This document shows, in pieces, positions 1 to 12,742 of a stretch of DNA of 64,000 nt. The stretch is taken from contig CM114274.1 of the NCBI GenBank assembly GCA_050084515.1, positions 9,858,001 to 9,922,000 on the forward strand, given 5' to 3'. The translations under genes were made by a program, and so were the position numbers. Under the pieces are notes generated by a model. The model saw nothing but the letters and a program-made list of their open reading frames with translations, did no database searches and was not told the DNA's origin. Origin of the DNA: Blasia pusilla (lineage: Eukaryota; Marchantiophyta; Marchantiopsida; Blasiales). Position 1 is the first letter of the stretch; each line of letters opens with the position of its first letter.

Positions 1-1149
1 CCGTATCTTGCAATTAACAGAGCCTTTCTTTGTTTCTCGATCTTTTTCAGAATTATCGACCGGCATCTGTCCCCGTTTCTACACCAGGTAACATGCGGAC
101 GAACTATGACTGCATTTTCCCTAAACTCTAGTCGGCCTCTTATTTGTGGTTTCATCAATTCCTTTTCCGAGACGTGGATTCTTTTTCTTGCATCGGGAAA
201 ATCAAATACTAATTAGGAAGCTTTAAGTTTAGGGGATGCAGAAAATAATTTTCCAATTTTTCGTAAAATTAACTTTGTAATATGTATTTTCTAATTCAGT
301 ACTTAGTAGAAAATTTTAATTACATAATTTTTAATTAAAACTCTTTTGGGAGGCCATTAAAAAAATTCATTTGGTGAAACAAAGAAGTGCTCTAAGAGGG
401 ATCTAGCATCATGAGATTTCTAGAAAAAAATTAGGAATTTAATGGTAATTCTATCTGCATACTAAAAAAAAATTATCATGTAATAAAAAAAAGAAGTAAC
501 AATATTTTCTTTTTCTCCTAAATGATTTTTTTTATCAACTGAATTTAATTTTTGAAATTTAACTAGATTGGGGGGTTTTAAATACAAGAGGGAAGGATGG
601 AATGAAGTTTTAACAAGAGGAATGGGATGTGATGACTTCCCCTACCTTATCAAAATTTAGGGTTTTATTGCCCTGGTTTTATACTAGACTAGTAAGGTGC
701 CCGTACGATGCTTTGGAAATAAAAAAGTGTTTGAAGACTTAGTGTATAGCCTGTGAAGGGAAGAGATTAATGATGTTACTTAAATTAGATGTTATGTTAT
801 TGCCCCGTGACGATAAATTCATTTGCCAAGTTGTATTTATGTAGTTGAGTGAAGGAGCTTATACAATTGTCCTCTTGCTTGTTGCTGGACTTTTTTGTTT
901 GAAGTGGCGATGGCTAGATTCTCCAACATATGCTCCAATCTGTTGCAAACAGATTGCCTAATCTATTTATCTTTAAGTACTCTATAGCTAATCATGAATG
1001 TTGCACATTGGTGTCGTGGTTGATGATGCTGAGTAGAAAATGTTCTTTGGAATCCTGCTTAGATAGTTTCAGTACTCCCACCATTAGAAGGTGCCGCTTG
1101 ATTCTACCCGGTAACACAAGTATCAGCTCTTTTTTATGTCTTTTTCCAG
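1..1149. other. AT-rich stretch, no gene recognised
   Basis: I see no convincing coding exon here. By position it should hold the extracellular LysM exon(s) of the receptor-kinase pseudogene that follows, but no reading frame with LysM-like sequence or CxC pairs is readable. Either that exon has decayed or it lies beyond the left edge. The short open frame near 930-1157 runs across a plausible intron-exon junction and shows no recognisable domain. Confidence 0.5.
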
Positions 1150-2072
1150 GACTCTAGGAGGAAGCACTGGGAGGACAAATTCCGGTGTGATTGTGGGTGT
1201 CTCAATCGGCGGAGGACTTGCCCCTATCCTCATTGCCTTCCTTCTTTTGTACATCGTTCGCGTCTCCTGTGCAACAAACAAGCCTTCAGAGCAACCCATC
1301 CTGGACAAGGTAGATGCTAATGGAGGTAAGAGTTCTGTTGAAAAATTCTTCCTTCCTCATGGTTGCAAAAATTGAGAGTTTTCTGTTATCAGTCACTCTC
1401 TAGAGGCCTTCTCATACCTTCATGATGAAAAGCTTCAAGTTGTGTCCATCATATGCGGGGGACTAGAACCTCCTCGTACCTCCTCTACTAGTCATTCCTC
1501 ATGGACTCAAGTGTGCCTTCAATGGGATTTCTTTCGAACAAACTTTCATCTTGGAAAAAAGACGTTGATTATGGTGTAAGAAGGGAGAATAATTCATGTC
1601 ATTGGTGAGCTCGTGTTTCTTTCAGGATTCCTAAAATCCCCACAAGAGGGGGCAAGAAATTCAGGTTCGAGTACAGGTATCTAAGAGTTTACGGTGCACA
1701 AGTCGAAAGAGTTTTCATTTGAGGAGCTTGAAACAACAACCAAAAAATTCAGCGCCGCAAACAAGATTGGGCAGGGTGGATATGCAGTAGTTTACTTAGC
1801 CAATCTAAGGGACCCGATCTTTCCATCTATCTTTCTTTATGCCACAAAGTCCATACCTACTTAATCTATAATCTTTAGTTTCTCATCCAAGGATACAAGT
1901 AAGCACTCAGCGTGTGGCATTTGTGCGGGTGGAGATTGAAGAGAGTTTGGTGCAATGCTTTGATCATCCTTATTGAGCACAGAAAGTGGATGTGAAGCGA
2001 ATGAACCTTCAGGCAAGACGTGAGTTTCTAGCGGACCTAAAAGTTCTCACACGCATCCATCATACCAATGTG
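1150..2072 (+). pseudogene. LysM receptor-like kinase pseudogene, 5' exons (TM and kinase N-lobe)
   Basis: Remnant of a CERK1/LYK-type LysM receptor kinase, a plasma-membrane receptor for chitin or lipo-chitin signals. Exon 1150-1325 encodes a single membrane helix (GVIVGVSIGGG, then LIAFLLLYIV) between CAG and GTAAG splice sites. Exon 1626 to about 1810 encodes the juxtamembrane start of the kinase: [14 protein letters not shown], then the glycine-rich loop [17 protein letters not shown]. Exon 1983-2072 carries the VAIK-type lysine (KVDVKRMNLQ) and REFLADLKVLTRIHHTNV, and ends at a GTAATT donor. All of this matches the usual order in CERK1. Defects: an in-frame TAA at 1682-1684 inside the juxtamembrane exon, and no obvious GT donor after ANLR near 1810. 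The next exon lies about 15 kb away because element A sits in the intron. The LysM ectodomain is not visible. Confidence 0.85.
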
Positions 2073-2307
2073 GTAATTTATTCTTCTGGAAATGACATAT
2101 GTTTTCATATGGTCTATTTGATATTGAATGATGGATGATAACGAGCTCGATCTCGTCCTAGAATTTTGAAATGCCGTTAGCAAAAGAACTCTCTAAGATC
2201 AGAATGTAGACAATGGAGTTTACAAATTCCGGTCAATGCCGTGATGGGTGGTGGAGCAGACGAGTTATTTGCTCTAGTAATAAGCATACTCCAGGTGCCC
2301 TCTATCA

Positions 2308-2440
2308 TGTTGTGCGCATACACATCGCTACACAACATACATCGCTATCATCGAACACACACACAAACACACACGATCCCATGCTAACTCATGGCATCCA
2401 TACATAGAGGCGAGAAGTACCAAAATATCTCCAATCCCCC
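2308..2440 (-). repeat. 3' terminal segment of element A
   Basis: On the minus strand it starts just after a purine run (about 2441-2454, AAGGGGGGAGGGGG) with ATTGGAGATATTTT. It then runs through a GTGTGTTT-rich stretch to GTATGCGCACAACA. The same segment ends the 642-bp insertion at 13384 (+) and the fragment at about 20550-20655 (+), and a truncated copy lies at about 28985-29070. The purine run resembles a polypurine tract, yet the sequence after it does not match the 5' end of the element. Confidence 0.75.
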
Positions 2441-2622
2441 TCCCCCCTTAGCTGATGATTAGGTCCCTCTAACTCCAGATAGCCATCTATCCCTACCTAT
2501 CATGACATACATCTCTAGGATGCTAAGAGCAAAAAGGCCAGGTGCTCATGTGGCCCCATCGTTAGTCGCCTTCCTATCATCCATGTCACAGAAAAATTCA
2601 GAATCAAAACCTACCTAGTATC

Positions 2623-2770
2623 TCCTCTATGTACATCAGGGACACATCCATCGTCCCCAAGGAACCCTAACAAGAGATGGCGTCAAACATGCCATATGCC
2701 AACCTCTCGAACATCCATCACACACTAGCATCGTGGCCGCACCACGAGCAGAACCACACAACATACAATG
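2623..2770 (-). pseudogene. PHD finger at the C terminus of the element A polyprotein
   Basis: In frame with the integrase C-terminal region is a complete C4HC3 pattern: CMLC, 11 residues, CDGC, 4 residues, H, 2 residues, C, 14 residues, then CP-stop-C. The Trp two residues before the seventh Cys (GRWMCP) is the hallmark that separates PHD fingers from other zinc domains. PHD fingers read the histone H3 tail (unmodified or methylated K4). A TGA at 2636-2638 sits between the last two cysteines; the eighth Cys codon follows at 2633-2635 and a TAG comes two codons later, so the true end of the polyprotein is probably there. Element B keeps the CDGC...H...C half of the same finger at about 29280-29360. 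This replaces the chromodomain seen in chromoviruses. What the finger binds is inference. Confidence 0.8.
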
Positions 2771-3879
2771 CAAGACCGCAGGAACTACTACTGAGTTTGG
2801 ATCTACTTTACGATCAATGTTAGGAAGATGACATGGCGCACAATTACGCACATGGTCCTTCCATACCATACCATCGCGTCCCTCCAGCAAGAGAACACCG
2901 GATGGCAAAACATCACGCATTCTCATGATAGTGCGCCTTGCAGTCACATCCAACATCGTCGGTGCCGTCTGCTGCAAGTAGACATAATCTCTCTGATGAA
3001 ACCTCCGGATAGTTGGTCGATAACCACCACCCCAAATAGTCGCATACCTCAACGTATCCGGATGTTGCGCAATCGCCAAGTTCTCGAACGCCATGGGCAT
3101 CACTCTCCGAAACAACTCAACCCTCTAAGAACATGCTTGCATCCATACATCTGGGTCATCAAGGTCCAGCACCTCACCAACATCTCGGCGAATGGCCGTA
3201 CAAAAATATGGCTCTCAGCCATATAGTAGCAAGTACGGTGAAAAAGACGCTAAGGATGCGTACTTGCTGAATCTGTATCCCATCGCCAACCACGGCAACT
3301 GGAGGTCCCAATCTCCTAGGTGACCTCTCTGCAAGCCATACTTGTGTAAGCCCCTCTTCATCCTCTGCAAAACTTTCTCCGCTAATCCATCCGCCTTGGG
3401 ATGATCTCGCGAAGTCGTGCAGTGGTTGATCAACACCTGATCACACAAGGCCCGGAACTCACCGCCGAACTCGGTACCCTGGTCTGTTAACACCTCAGCC
3501 GATACGCCATAATTACTCAGCACTCAGTCAAGGAAGGCATAAGCTACTCCCTCACTCGCTTTGTCAGGCAATGCAACCAACTTGATCCACTTCAAGAAGT
3601 ACTCGACCATCACCAACACATAACCATTGTGACGCTCCATCAAAGGCAAAGGTCCTACAAAATCCAAACTCCATCTATACCCTAAGTCCATGATCGGTAA
3701 TGGATGCAACTCTAGAGTCGGACCATTGAACGATGCTCGTCCCCCATCACACACCATGCATCTGGCAAAAAATTGTTGAACGTCAGTCTGCATGCCTCGA
3801 CACCAATACTGAATCTGGAGCAAGCTGTACGTCCGCTTCACCCCAAAGTGATCCAACTCCTCGTGGGCATGCTGCACTA
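2771..3879 (-). pseudogene. Integrase of element A
   Basis: Ty3/gypsy integrase broken by stops. The zinc-binding HHCC part is at about 3760-3877 (HEELDHFGVKRTYSLL, then CMVCDGG). The catalytic core shows WSLDFVGPLP (first Asp), VLTDQGTEFGGEF (second Asp) and DHPKADGLAEKVLQRMKR (the Glu region). A TGA/TAG cluster near 3524 splits the core. The C-terminal part at about 2771-3115 contains a GPY/F-like segment (RDYVYLQQTAP, then LPSGVLLLEGRDG) and leads directly into the PHD finger. Integrase would insert the cDNA; the 4-bp target duplications in this family fit a DDE enzyme. Confidence 0.88.
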
Positions 3880-3908
3880 GTTGTGCTCTCTACAAAGGAT
3901 GGCACTAC

Positions 3909-4430
3909 TCATACTCTACCATCCTCCCAAACCCTCAAAACATGTGTCCCCTCCCAACGGAACCGTCTGGCCCGCTGTAGGATCCGATCCCGCTCTCTAG
4001 CACCTACGATGCTCGCAACGCTGCTAGTACGAAGGTACTCCATGACTAATCCATCATCATGAATATCTGGGCCACCTATTGTCTCCTCACTCGCCTCGGG
4101 ATCCAAGGACTCTCCACTAGACCTCGCCATCGAAGTCTCCACACTCTGGCTCTCCATAGCCAACATGCCTAAATAGGCTGACGCGTGCCATCTTGGCATT
4201 GACTCCTCATCACCCTCTCCATGCCATCGAGCTCCAGTCGCATCTCGCTGACTCGGGCATGGGTTACGACTCAACCCATCTGCATCTTGGTTAAGTGTCC
4301 CAGGTCTATGTACCACTTGAAAATCATACTCCTGCAACAACAAAGCCCATCTCGCAAGCTTCCCTGTAAGCTTGTCGAACTCCATCAACCACTTCACTGG
4401 TTGATGATCAGTGATGATGGTAAAGGACAC
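3909..4430 (-). pseudogene. RNase H (C-terminal part) and linker of element A
   Basis: Open frame of about 170 codons starting within RNase H: FTIITDHQPVKWLMEFDKL, ARWALLLQEYDF and HRPGTLNQDADGLSRNP, the normal C-terminal RNase H signature of Ty3/gypsy pol. After it comes an acidic linker that ends before the integrase zinc domain. The frame opens abruptly at about 4430, where homology with element B stops and unrelated DNA begins. The first half of RNase H and the whole reverse transcriptase are therefore absent. Confidence 0.85.
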
Positions 4431-4449
4431 CAGAAGAAATCCTTGGTTT

Positions 4450-5110
4450 TATGACTAGGTTATATGACTCATATGAGTCATAATTTACATTCCACAACTG
4501 GCAATGACTCGCGACTAATTTAGATCCCAAAGCCAAGTCATATTTTTCTGGCGACTAGGCTGACTAGGATGGTCGGCTTAGGTGGACGCTTGTACATGAC
4601 TAGAGGGTGTAGTCATGAGGCCATGACTGACACATCACTTAGATGACGTGGAATAATGACACTTGAACGTATGACGTGGACTAATTGGTGTGACATGTCA
4701 TTGATGACGTGGACTTTGGAAGACAACTTGTGTAGTCATATCTAGGGTATCTGTCTAGTTACTACCAATGACTACAGTAGTCATGTAAAAGTACACAATA
4801 ACCAATGACAATGTGACACGTGTATCCCATGGGTGAGGAATCCACTTGGCGCTAGTAGTCATGTCTCCAGCATGTATTAAATTTTTGGATTCAATCGTAG
4901 TTAACAACTCGTATAGTCATTTCAATTTTTTTCCATTACTATAATATACTTATGTAGTCATGTTTAATCACTTGTCGAGTAGTGATTCATGATTAGAGTA
5001 GAAGGCCCTGCAACTAGTGTAGACATAACAATACGACTGTGGGAGTTGCGAACACGACAGAATGAGTCCTATAGTCATTGTAATATGGCTGAATGAGTCA
5101 TTTTTATTGA
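4450..5110. repeat. Subterminal TAGTCAT/ATGACTA repeat cluster with palindrome
   Basis: A perfect 20-bp palindrome (TATGACTCATATGAGTCATA) lies at 4463-4482 and contains overlapping TGACTCA/TGAGTCA boxes. Over the next 600 bp the heptamer TAGTCAT or its reverse, plus TGACGTGGA variants, recurs many times in both orientations. Such clusters are typical transposase-binding subterminal repeats. No matching cluster was seen at the other end of the insert. Confidence 0.5.
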
Positions 5111-8100
5111 CTAGGTAGGAATGAATGTAGATTTCATTTTTGGAGTTTTTGATGAATTGATTAATGCCTTTTGAAAGATCTTTCATTGTAATTAGATCTA
5201 AATTATTGAAATCCTTATGTCCATTGCTATTTTGAATTGCATGAATAAAACAAACACCTAAGCATATTATACAATTTGGAATAAGGGCACACAACCAACA
5301 ACATGGCAACTCAACTACAAGGGGATGAAATGCAAAAAGAATAGAATATGAGTGTCTTAAAAGTAAGATCTTACATCAGAATTAACACGATTTCAAGTGA
5401 TGCATGGCATACTACCATCATCTAAACTGGATCCAATCACTACTGATTACAAATCATATCCCAAGATCTACTATTGAGGGGCGTGAAGTTAAAGATTGAT
5501 TGATAACATTTATCTCAAGATACAATCCCTAGATACAATCTTCCCGTCACAGGAGATGGAGTGGAACTCCCAACTTAACCGCCATGGCACAATACGTTTA
5601 CCAAACCACATCATACCCGCGGATCATCGTCAATGGGATCAAAGGTCTACACCACTGCCGGAGAAAGTGAAGCTCTCCACTTCCTACAAGTTCAGGAGCA
5701 GTTCACTCCCTATTCTCCGTGCTTGCCTTCACTCACTTGGTTTCAATCATCACAAAGTAACACCAGTGTTTTGAATCTAATCATGAATTGATATACTTTG
5801 GCACATACATCTCTAAAGCTTTCCCCGGTGCACCCTGGCTAAGGAGAAAGGACTACCATTGGTGAAATGCAATTATAGTTCGAGTACTACTCACTCATGC
5901 ACTCACAAACTGATCATTAAGCATGAGAACTCCCCAGATGAGTAGCATTCTACATAATTGTTGCAGAAAAGTCTTTCCATTCTAGTTATATGGAGATAAG
6001 TAGACTACTCCCACCGGCATATTCTTCTCAAAGTCATGATTTGACAAGGAGTAATCGAAAGATGGGGGAACTCATCGGAAGTACAAAAATGGGGGACTCA
6101 AAGAGTCTAGAACACCAGGGCCAAAACTGATTCTACAATCATAAAACCAAAGATCCGGCAAGCAATCAAAACCATGAAAATACATTATTGCCTCACCTTT
6201 GCTAGTAGAAGGAGTGCAGATGTAGTATTAACTTGCAATTGAGGAGAGCACCTGCAGAAAAACATCAGCAGCAGCTCAAATTCTAGCATTCCTCAAACCC
6301 TACAAGCATCATGCAGACGGTGTGAGTCTTATGACTACCACCATGGTAAAAAAAAATAGAATAGCAACCCTTCCTGTCCGGTTTCCCAAAATGATTTCTT
6401 TTTACATAAGCACTCCAATGTGGCTGCACTAGGAGAAGATTTCTCTCTTGGCTATGATGGCTTGGAGATTCCTAAGATCTGAAATTCTTATTCATACCGT
6501 ATTCTCCACAGTGCTTGACAGACAAGAGATAAGAAGAGCTATCCCCCCATTGCTTACAAACACCGCAGCATTTGCCGGATTTGCACACATACAGAGCTCT
6601 TCATGTCACTTAACATAATTCGTTTGAAGATGAAAGCACTCTTACTAACGATAAGGTCTCGAGTATTAATAAGATGGAGAATCTGATGATGGTCACAAAG
6701 GTGGACATCAAACCCAATCACTGATAGATCAAAATGAGTTGGTAGTCTTCATTCACCAAGACAGCAGTTGGAGATTCCACCTTCAGCAAATTCCACTAAT
6801 TTCTCACTAGGCTCCGATAAGCAGTCAAGAAAGAGGTCCATCGCATGAAGCTACAAAATTCATGGACAGACAAAAAATACATCAAAGAGAGCATTGTGGC
6901 AAACAAGCACCTCTGTAGGATCATATTCACAAATCGCAGCAAGGGTAGTAACATGGGATAATAAAACAACAAAGACATATAATAACTATGCCATGTTTGA
7001 TCATATTCTTTGATGTAGGTAGGATAGACTCATGAAACTCAAGAGGGCAGTACCATGTGAGCATGGAAAAGCCATGAATGTTCATCCATGGAAAGGAGTG
7101 TGATTTACATGATGCAAGAACGGGATAAAACTCTGCATAAGAGAATAAGAGTGTCACATCTTCCGAAAGTACTCATAGTTCATCGGATCGTAGGCAAAGT
7201 TCGCCAAATGAGCGACAATTTTCTCTTTAGCTTTTGAAATGACAAACATCAAGACTCGTGTTAAACTGACAGTAACATCAGTGACTTTGGGCGGAAACTT
7301 CAGAGGCAATCAAAAGAGTGAATGTACATCCACAATCTTCTTGATCATGGCAATGCATGAAAAGACAAGCATCTGAATTATTTCGCCTCATACACTATAC
7401 ATAAACCAGTGTCCTCTTAAAACCACATGAGCAAACACTTGGAGACATGAGCAAGCGGCTAGTACCCTCACTGAATGTCTCCTGAAATTTTGTCACCAAT
7501 TCTTGCAGGGACCAATGTGAACTTTATTGGGTTCCGCCACCCAAGTCTCTAATGTTTCCAGATTCTGGTACCAATCTATGATCACAAGCCCCCCCACATT
7601 CTAACGGTCATGTTCTACAGAGTGCTTTGGTATGCACATGGGGATTAATGGCGGCAAGATTTTTTCCGAGTTCTTGTGATTGACATCCCTCTCTGGTCAG
7701 GATCCACCAGGTCTGGCGATCCCTCTCCATGTACTTGACTCTATGCACATGACAGTTAAATCCGCAATATGTGGGCGATGGGGGCAGCCAGAGTTCCAAG
7801 ACCTGAAGATACTCATCACAAGGTGTGCCGCATTTCCCAATCCTTTCCTTCTACCGCTCTGCATTGTTGAACATTTTGGAGACTTAGTGCTTAAAAACAA
7901 AGCTGATTGAGGCGCTCTGGTGATGTTCTCTACTCATGGGACATCTGGTCTTCCTCTTCGATGCATTCATTCTCCTCCTCATGGCTCACTCAAGGGCGAA
8001 CATCCAAATGACCCAACTCTTCTCCTCATCCAATGCCAAGCAAAGCGAATCCAAGTTCAATATGAGGATCCCCTCGATCAGACCTTCTGATTGAAGTAGA

Positions 8101-8400
8101 GCATCTACGAAGGGATCTGCTGTTGCACTCAACGACCATGAAAACTCTACAACCCACCTCAACTCAAACGTTGAGAAATATCATCTTAGATAGCATCATG
8201 TTTGATAAGAAGTTAAAAATCTGTGTTGAGGCAATGTGACTCTAGCATGATAAAGTTGAGGCAAAAACTTTTGAGCTAGTAGCTATTGCTGATATGTTTT
8301 AAATACAACAGATTTCTGGAAGAAATACGGGTATATAGTCTCCAAACAAGGGCTGGCAGGGTAGGGAGTGTGGCGAAATATTATGATCTTGGACAAAAGC
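5111..8400. other. Insert interior, no gene recognised
   Basis: Mixed-composition DNA with only short, unconvincing open frames on both strands. None shows a domain, a splice-compatible exon series or similarity to the rest of the window. Confidence 0.5.
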
Positions 8401-9931
8401 ACTATTGACTATGACTCTTACTGTGTGTATCAGACAACATCTACATTGCTTGTGTATATTTAGAAACTTTGTAAAGTCTAGCTTGATCCAAAGCAGCAAG
8501 TATCACACTTTGAAAGAGCAAGAAGATGTTCTGCAAGGCCTTTTTCAACAAGTGCACAAGCTCAGAGATGAGATTGCAAATATTACAGAACAGAGAGATG
8601 CCTTGCAAGTAGAACTCGAACTCTAAGAGCAAAAGTCAGCCAGTACTCGTGAAAAAATGAGCCTTGCTGTGAAGAAAGGGAAAGGAGTTCTCCATCAATG
8701 AGATGTGATCAAACAATCACTTGCTGAGTAGGAGCAGCTAGTGCAAAGTACAAAGAAGAAATGGAAACTAAGGACTCTACTCTTGAAAGTACCAAGAATG
8801 AACTGCTCTTGTGTGCATAACAGGTTTAGGCTTTGGAACTTGAGCTCTCTTCTTTGAAGAAACTTACCTCAATCCTTGACCAAAAGCTGCAAGACAAAAG
8901 TAACACCTTGCACGAGCTAGAGACAGTGCTTATTATCAATAACACCTTAGTTGATTGGCAATCACGGGACCTATTGGAGAAATTTGAGTGGCTTGTTTCA
9001 GTAGTGGCCGATTCCCAGAATAAGGCAATCTTAGTTGTTGCTACTAGCTTAGCTTAGCAATATCAGCATATGCTCTGTTTGTGTGTGTTGTGAACGTTGG
9101 CAGGAGACCACAGGCAGAGTGGGCTAGAGTCATATCTAGGGCTAGTAGGACACTCCACTCTGTACATGCACTTCAGACAACAAGATGAGTGGACATCTTT
9201 GTCACTCTTAGGTTTCTGTTGGCTCCTGCAACCATGAATAACAACCTACTTTCAAGTCTCAAAGAGTTTTGAAATCGCTCAAAAATAGTAGGAAATAAGG
9301 ATGCTATAAAATCTTTGAACATTCAGTATAAACTAAGTAAGCAACTCTAGACAAGAGTATGAGGTTGATCACTATCCTCAACTAAAGAGCCATGCAGTTA
9401 ACGAGTACTTCTGAGCATGAGTCTCCTCTAGATCATAAACTGGAGCCTATGCTTTCCCAAACCCCTAGCAATCATGTGCATAGGGAGTTGGGGAACATGA
9501 AAATGAACAATTTCTTACTTGGTGTGTATTTTTGTGTGGTAGCCTTGAGAGAGACTAAGAAAGAGAGATTAAGGATGAGTGAGAAATTGCGCTTCCTTAC
9601 CTTAGATTACTTGGAATTCCCCCCTCCTTCTTCAACTGATAGGTACAAATGAGAAATCACAACCTTCAGATCAGAGGTGCTTAATGAAATATCCTCAAGT
9701 ACGACTATCTATCAGTGGACCGTAGAGGCAAGGACAACAACATGAAATTGCTTGGAAAGAAATGCCCAGATCTCATAGCACTTTTGAGAGGGACATCAAC
9801 TCGCATAGCAGCACTCACAGAACTCAAAACTGAAGCCTCAAACGTTGATCTGATCCGGTTCTCATTTCATCTTGAGGAAATAATTTCATGCGCCCATGTT
9901 GTTGGGAGGATTAGGTTTAGTGAGGCAAGCT

Positions 9932-10622
<691 letters not shown>

Positions 10623-10989
10623 CTTGAGGAAGTGAGCTCTCATCCGGTGCCGCCTCATGTCAACTTACGGCCCATATCTGGCTCCCAAGTCTCCATCGTG
10701 ACTACGGTAGGACTCTCCGGAGCGGGTATTGGTGGTTGCTATGGTGCAACCCCATCTGAACAACAACACTCGGCCGCTCTCCTACAACCAAGTGCAAACT
10801 CTGATTTCCTCCACGTGCACTGCCCGGAACCACACTCGATGCTGTGGCTATCATCTCCTGGCGTACCTGCAAAACATCCCAAGAAGTCCAAGGGTGTCTC
10901 TCCCGATCTCCCCTGGTGTGTAGATCTCCTCGGGTCTCGCCCCCATCCAGTACCTCCACCGTCTCGATAGGCATGGGGCTGACTAAGGC

Positions 10990-12322
10990 AACCGTTGTGA
11001 TCTTTCGCGATCTCATATGGCGCTGCTCAGCCACTCCCAAGCTGAGGATCCATGTCAAGCAATTGAGGTCCATCGCTTGACCCAAGATATGATGTCGTGA
11101 TGCCTCTGACACTCACGGTATTGCCGTCACTCTTGTGGGAAATCCCATTGCTCGCTCTCTCTCATCGGCGTTGGGCTCCACCAATCGCTGAACGTGGTCA
11201 TCCCAAACCAAGCCAAGACCGGCCTCCTTGTATGCATAGGAAGCGGGAAAACTCACAAAGATGGGCAAGGTTGCCCGTGGCCTGCCTGCCCTCTTGACCA
11301 TAGTCAACCATCGTGCCTCATTGCCTGTGATCGACGACCTGGATCTAGAATGGAATCCACTAACAAATGGGAGGGGCGCTCCACTCTCGCATAGGCCCTC
11401 CGTAACACTGCATGGGGCACCAATTTGGTCCACCATAGACACGGGTGATGGGCTCTAGAATCTACACTTGCCACATCCAAGAACACTACTGGGTCGATCT
11501 AGGCACGCACCTGATGAACACTTGTCACCACCCATGACCTGGAGTCTCCTAAGATCGGCACATTCTCCAGAATGTAGGTTGGAGAACGAGACTGGTGCTC
11601 TTGCAACTGCGGTAAGACCCTCAACATCTCCCAAAAAACCTGGACCGAGTGTCAGCCAACCCGCTGCCTCATCCAGCACTCAATTGGCCCTAATATGGCC
11701 AACCGGAAATGACCAAATCAATGGTCTCTACCTGCTCTAAGTCCTGCGCCCCCAACAACAAAATATCCCTTGGTAGGGAACTCTGGTACCCCTATACCGC
11801 GGACAAAGCCAATAAGTCATAGAAACGTAGGCGTAACTACGCCACATGTCTTAGTAAGACGCGCCTTGCAACATCATCGCTCTCCACATACAGGGTCTAC
11901 TGCACTTGCACTCGTGCCTGCAAAATAGCAGCTAACCCGATGCTAATCCCTCCAAAGAGATCTAACACTCGAATACCCTCCTCTGGGATATACCAAAAAA
12001 TGGGTGTGGTATCCAAGGGTGTTATCGTAGCACTCCCTGCTACCTCAGGTTCCTCAGACCTATTACGCTCTGGTGCAAACGCCCCGCTCCACGCGGTCTG
12101 CACATGCTCATACGCCAATCATCGAAGCTCCTCAATCAAGCCCCATAACGGCACCTCTCCTCCACGGAATGATGCCGCTACCATAATACTCCTCTCCATA
12201 GAGATGTCAGGAATGGGAGTATCCTCTACATGGACATGTTCCTCAATCAAATCACTAGGCCAAGTGATGGCACTGCTAAATGATGCTAAGGTGGCCACCT
12301 CTCCTGGCCATCGCTCGATCAC
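10990..12322 (-). pseudogene. C5-cytosine DNA methyltransferase domain of element A
   Basis: A C5-MTase domain in the pol region between protease and (lost) reverse transcriptase, in normal motif order. Motif I is IRVLDLFGGISIGLAAIL (about 11925-11977). Motif IV reads GWPY-stop-GQ with the catalytic Cys codon changed to TAT (11693-11695), followed by GSGLADTRSRFFGEMLRVL. Motif VI is YILENVP. A segment LDVASVDSRAHHPCLWW may be motif VIII. Motifs IX/X are ERERAMGFPTRVT and LGQAMDLNCLTWIL near the C terminus. About 130 residues precede motif I. The end motifs resemble DNMT3/DRM enzymes rather than bacterial enzymes. Several stops and frameshifts make it inactive. The same domain is at the same place in element B, so it belongs to the family and is not a chance insertion. 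Confidence 0.85.
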
Positions 12323-12742
12323 TGCACTTGTGAATCAAACGGATAATGAGCTAAGGCGCCCATCACCTGACTGCCATCTTGATGTGAAGGATTTGACTCC
12401 TCCCAGTAATCCATGGAAAACCCCATCGGGTATAACACTGCTCCACCAACCAAGACATTATAGGACTCTGCATCAATTACTATCGCCTTGGCTTGCACCA
12501 CAGACTCATCTATAGGATGTCCCGGCGAATCCTCACCATGACCTCTTGTCGGGTGATATACTGTGTGGTACTCGCTCCACCCAAGGATGTCTGTATCCTG
12601 AATGGACAATGCTCCACATCGGCTCTCGTCAAGTCCAATCCTCTGAATGATGCTTTTCCCAACATCAAGGGTTGCGCTCCTGAATCCAACAAGACGCGAT
12701 GCGGACTAAAAGCCCTACCTCCAGGACTCACCAATTGGAAGA
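12323..12742 (-). pseudogene. Aspartic protease of element A (C-terminal part)
   Basis: Reads GRAFSPHRVLLDSGAQPLMLGK, the retropepsin active site (DSGA), then FRGLDLTRADVEHCPF and TTQYITRQEV. A frameshift near 12510 separates it from the frame ending NVLVGGAVLYPMGFSMDYW. The N-terminal side (ERAMASPGVVLLDNRGEVF) lies beyond the 642-bp insertion at about 13390-13471, so the insertion split the protease. It would have matured the gag-pol polyprotein. Confidence 0.85.

Noticed and set aside
2220-2307. Continuation of element A left of 2308
   Set aside because: The 4-bp ATCA repeat and the family end GCGCACAACA place the boundary at 2308; sequence to the left is receptor-kinase intron.
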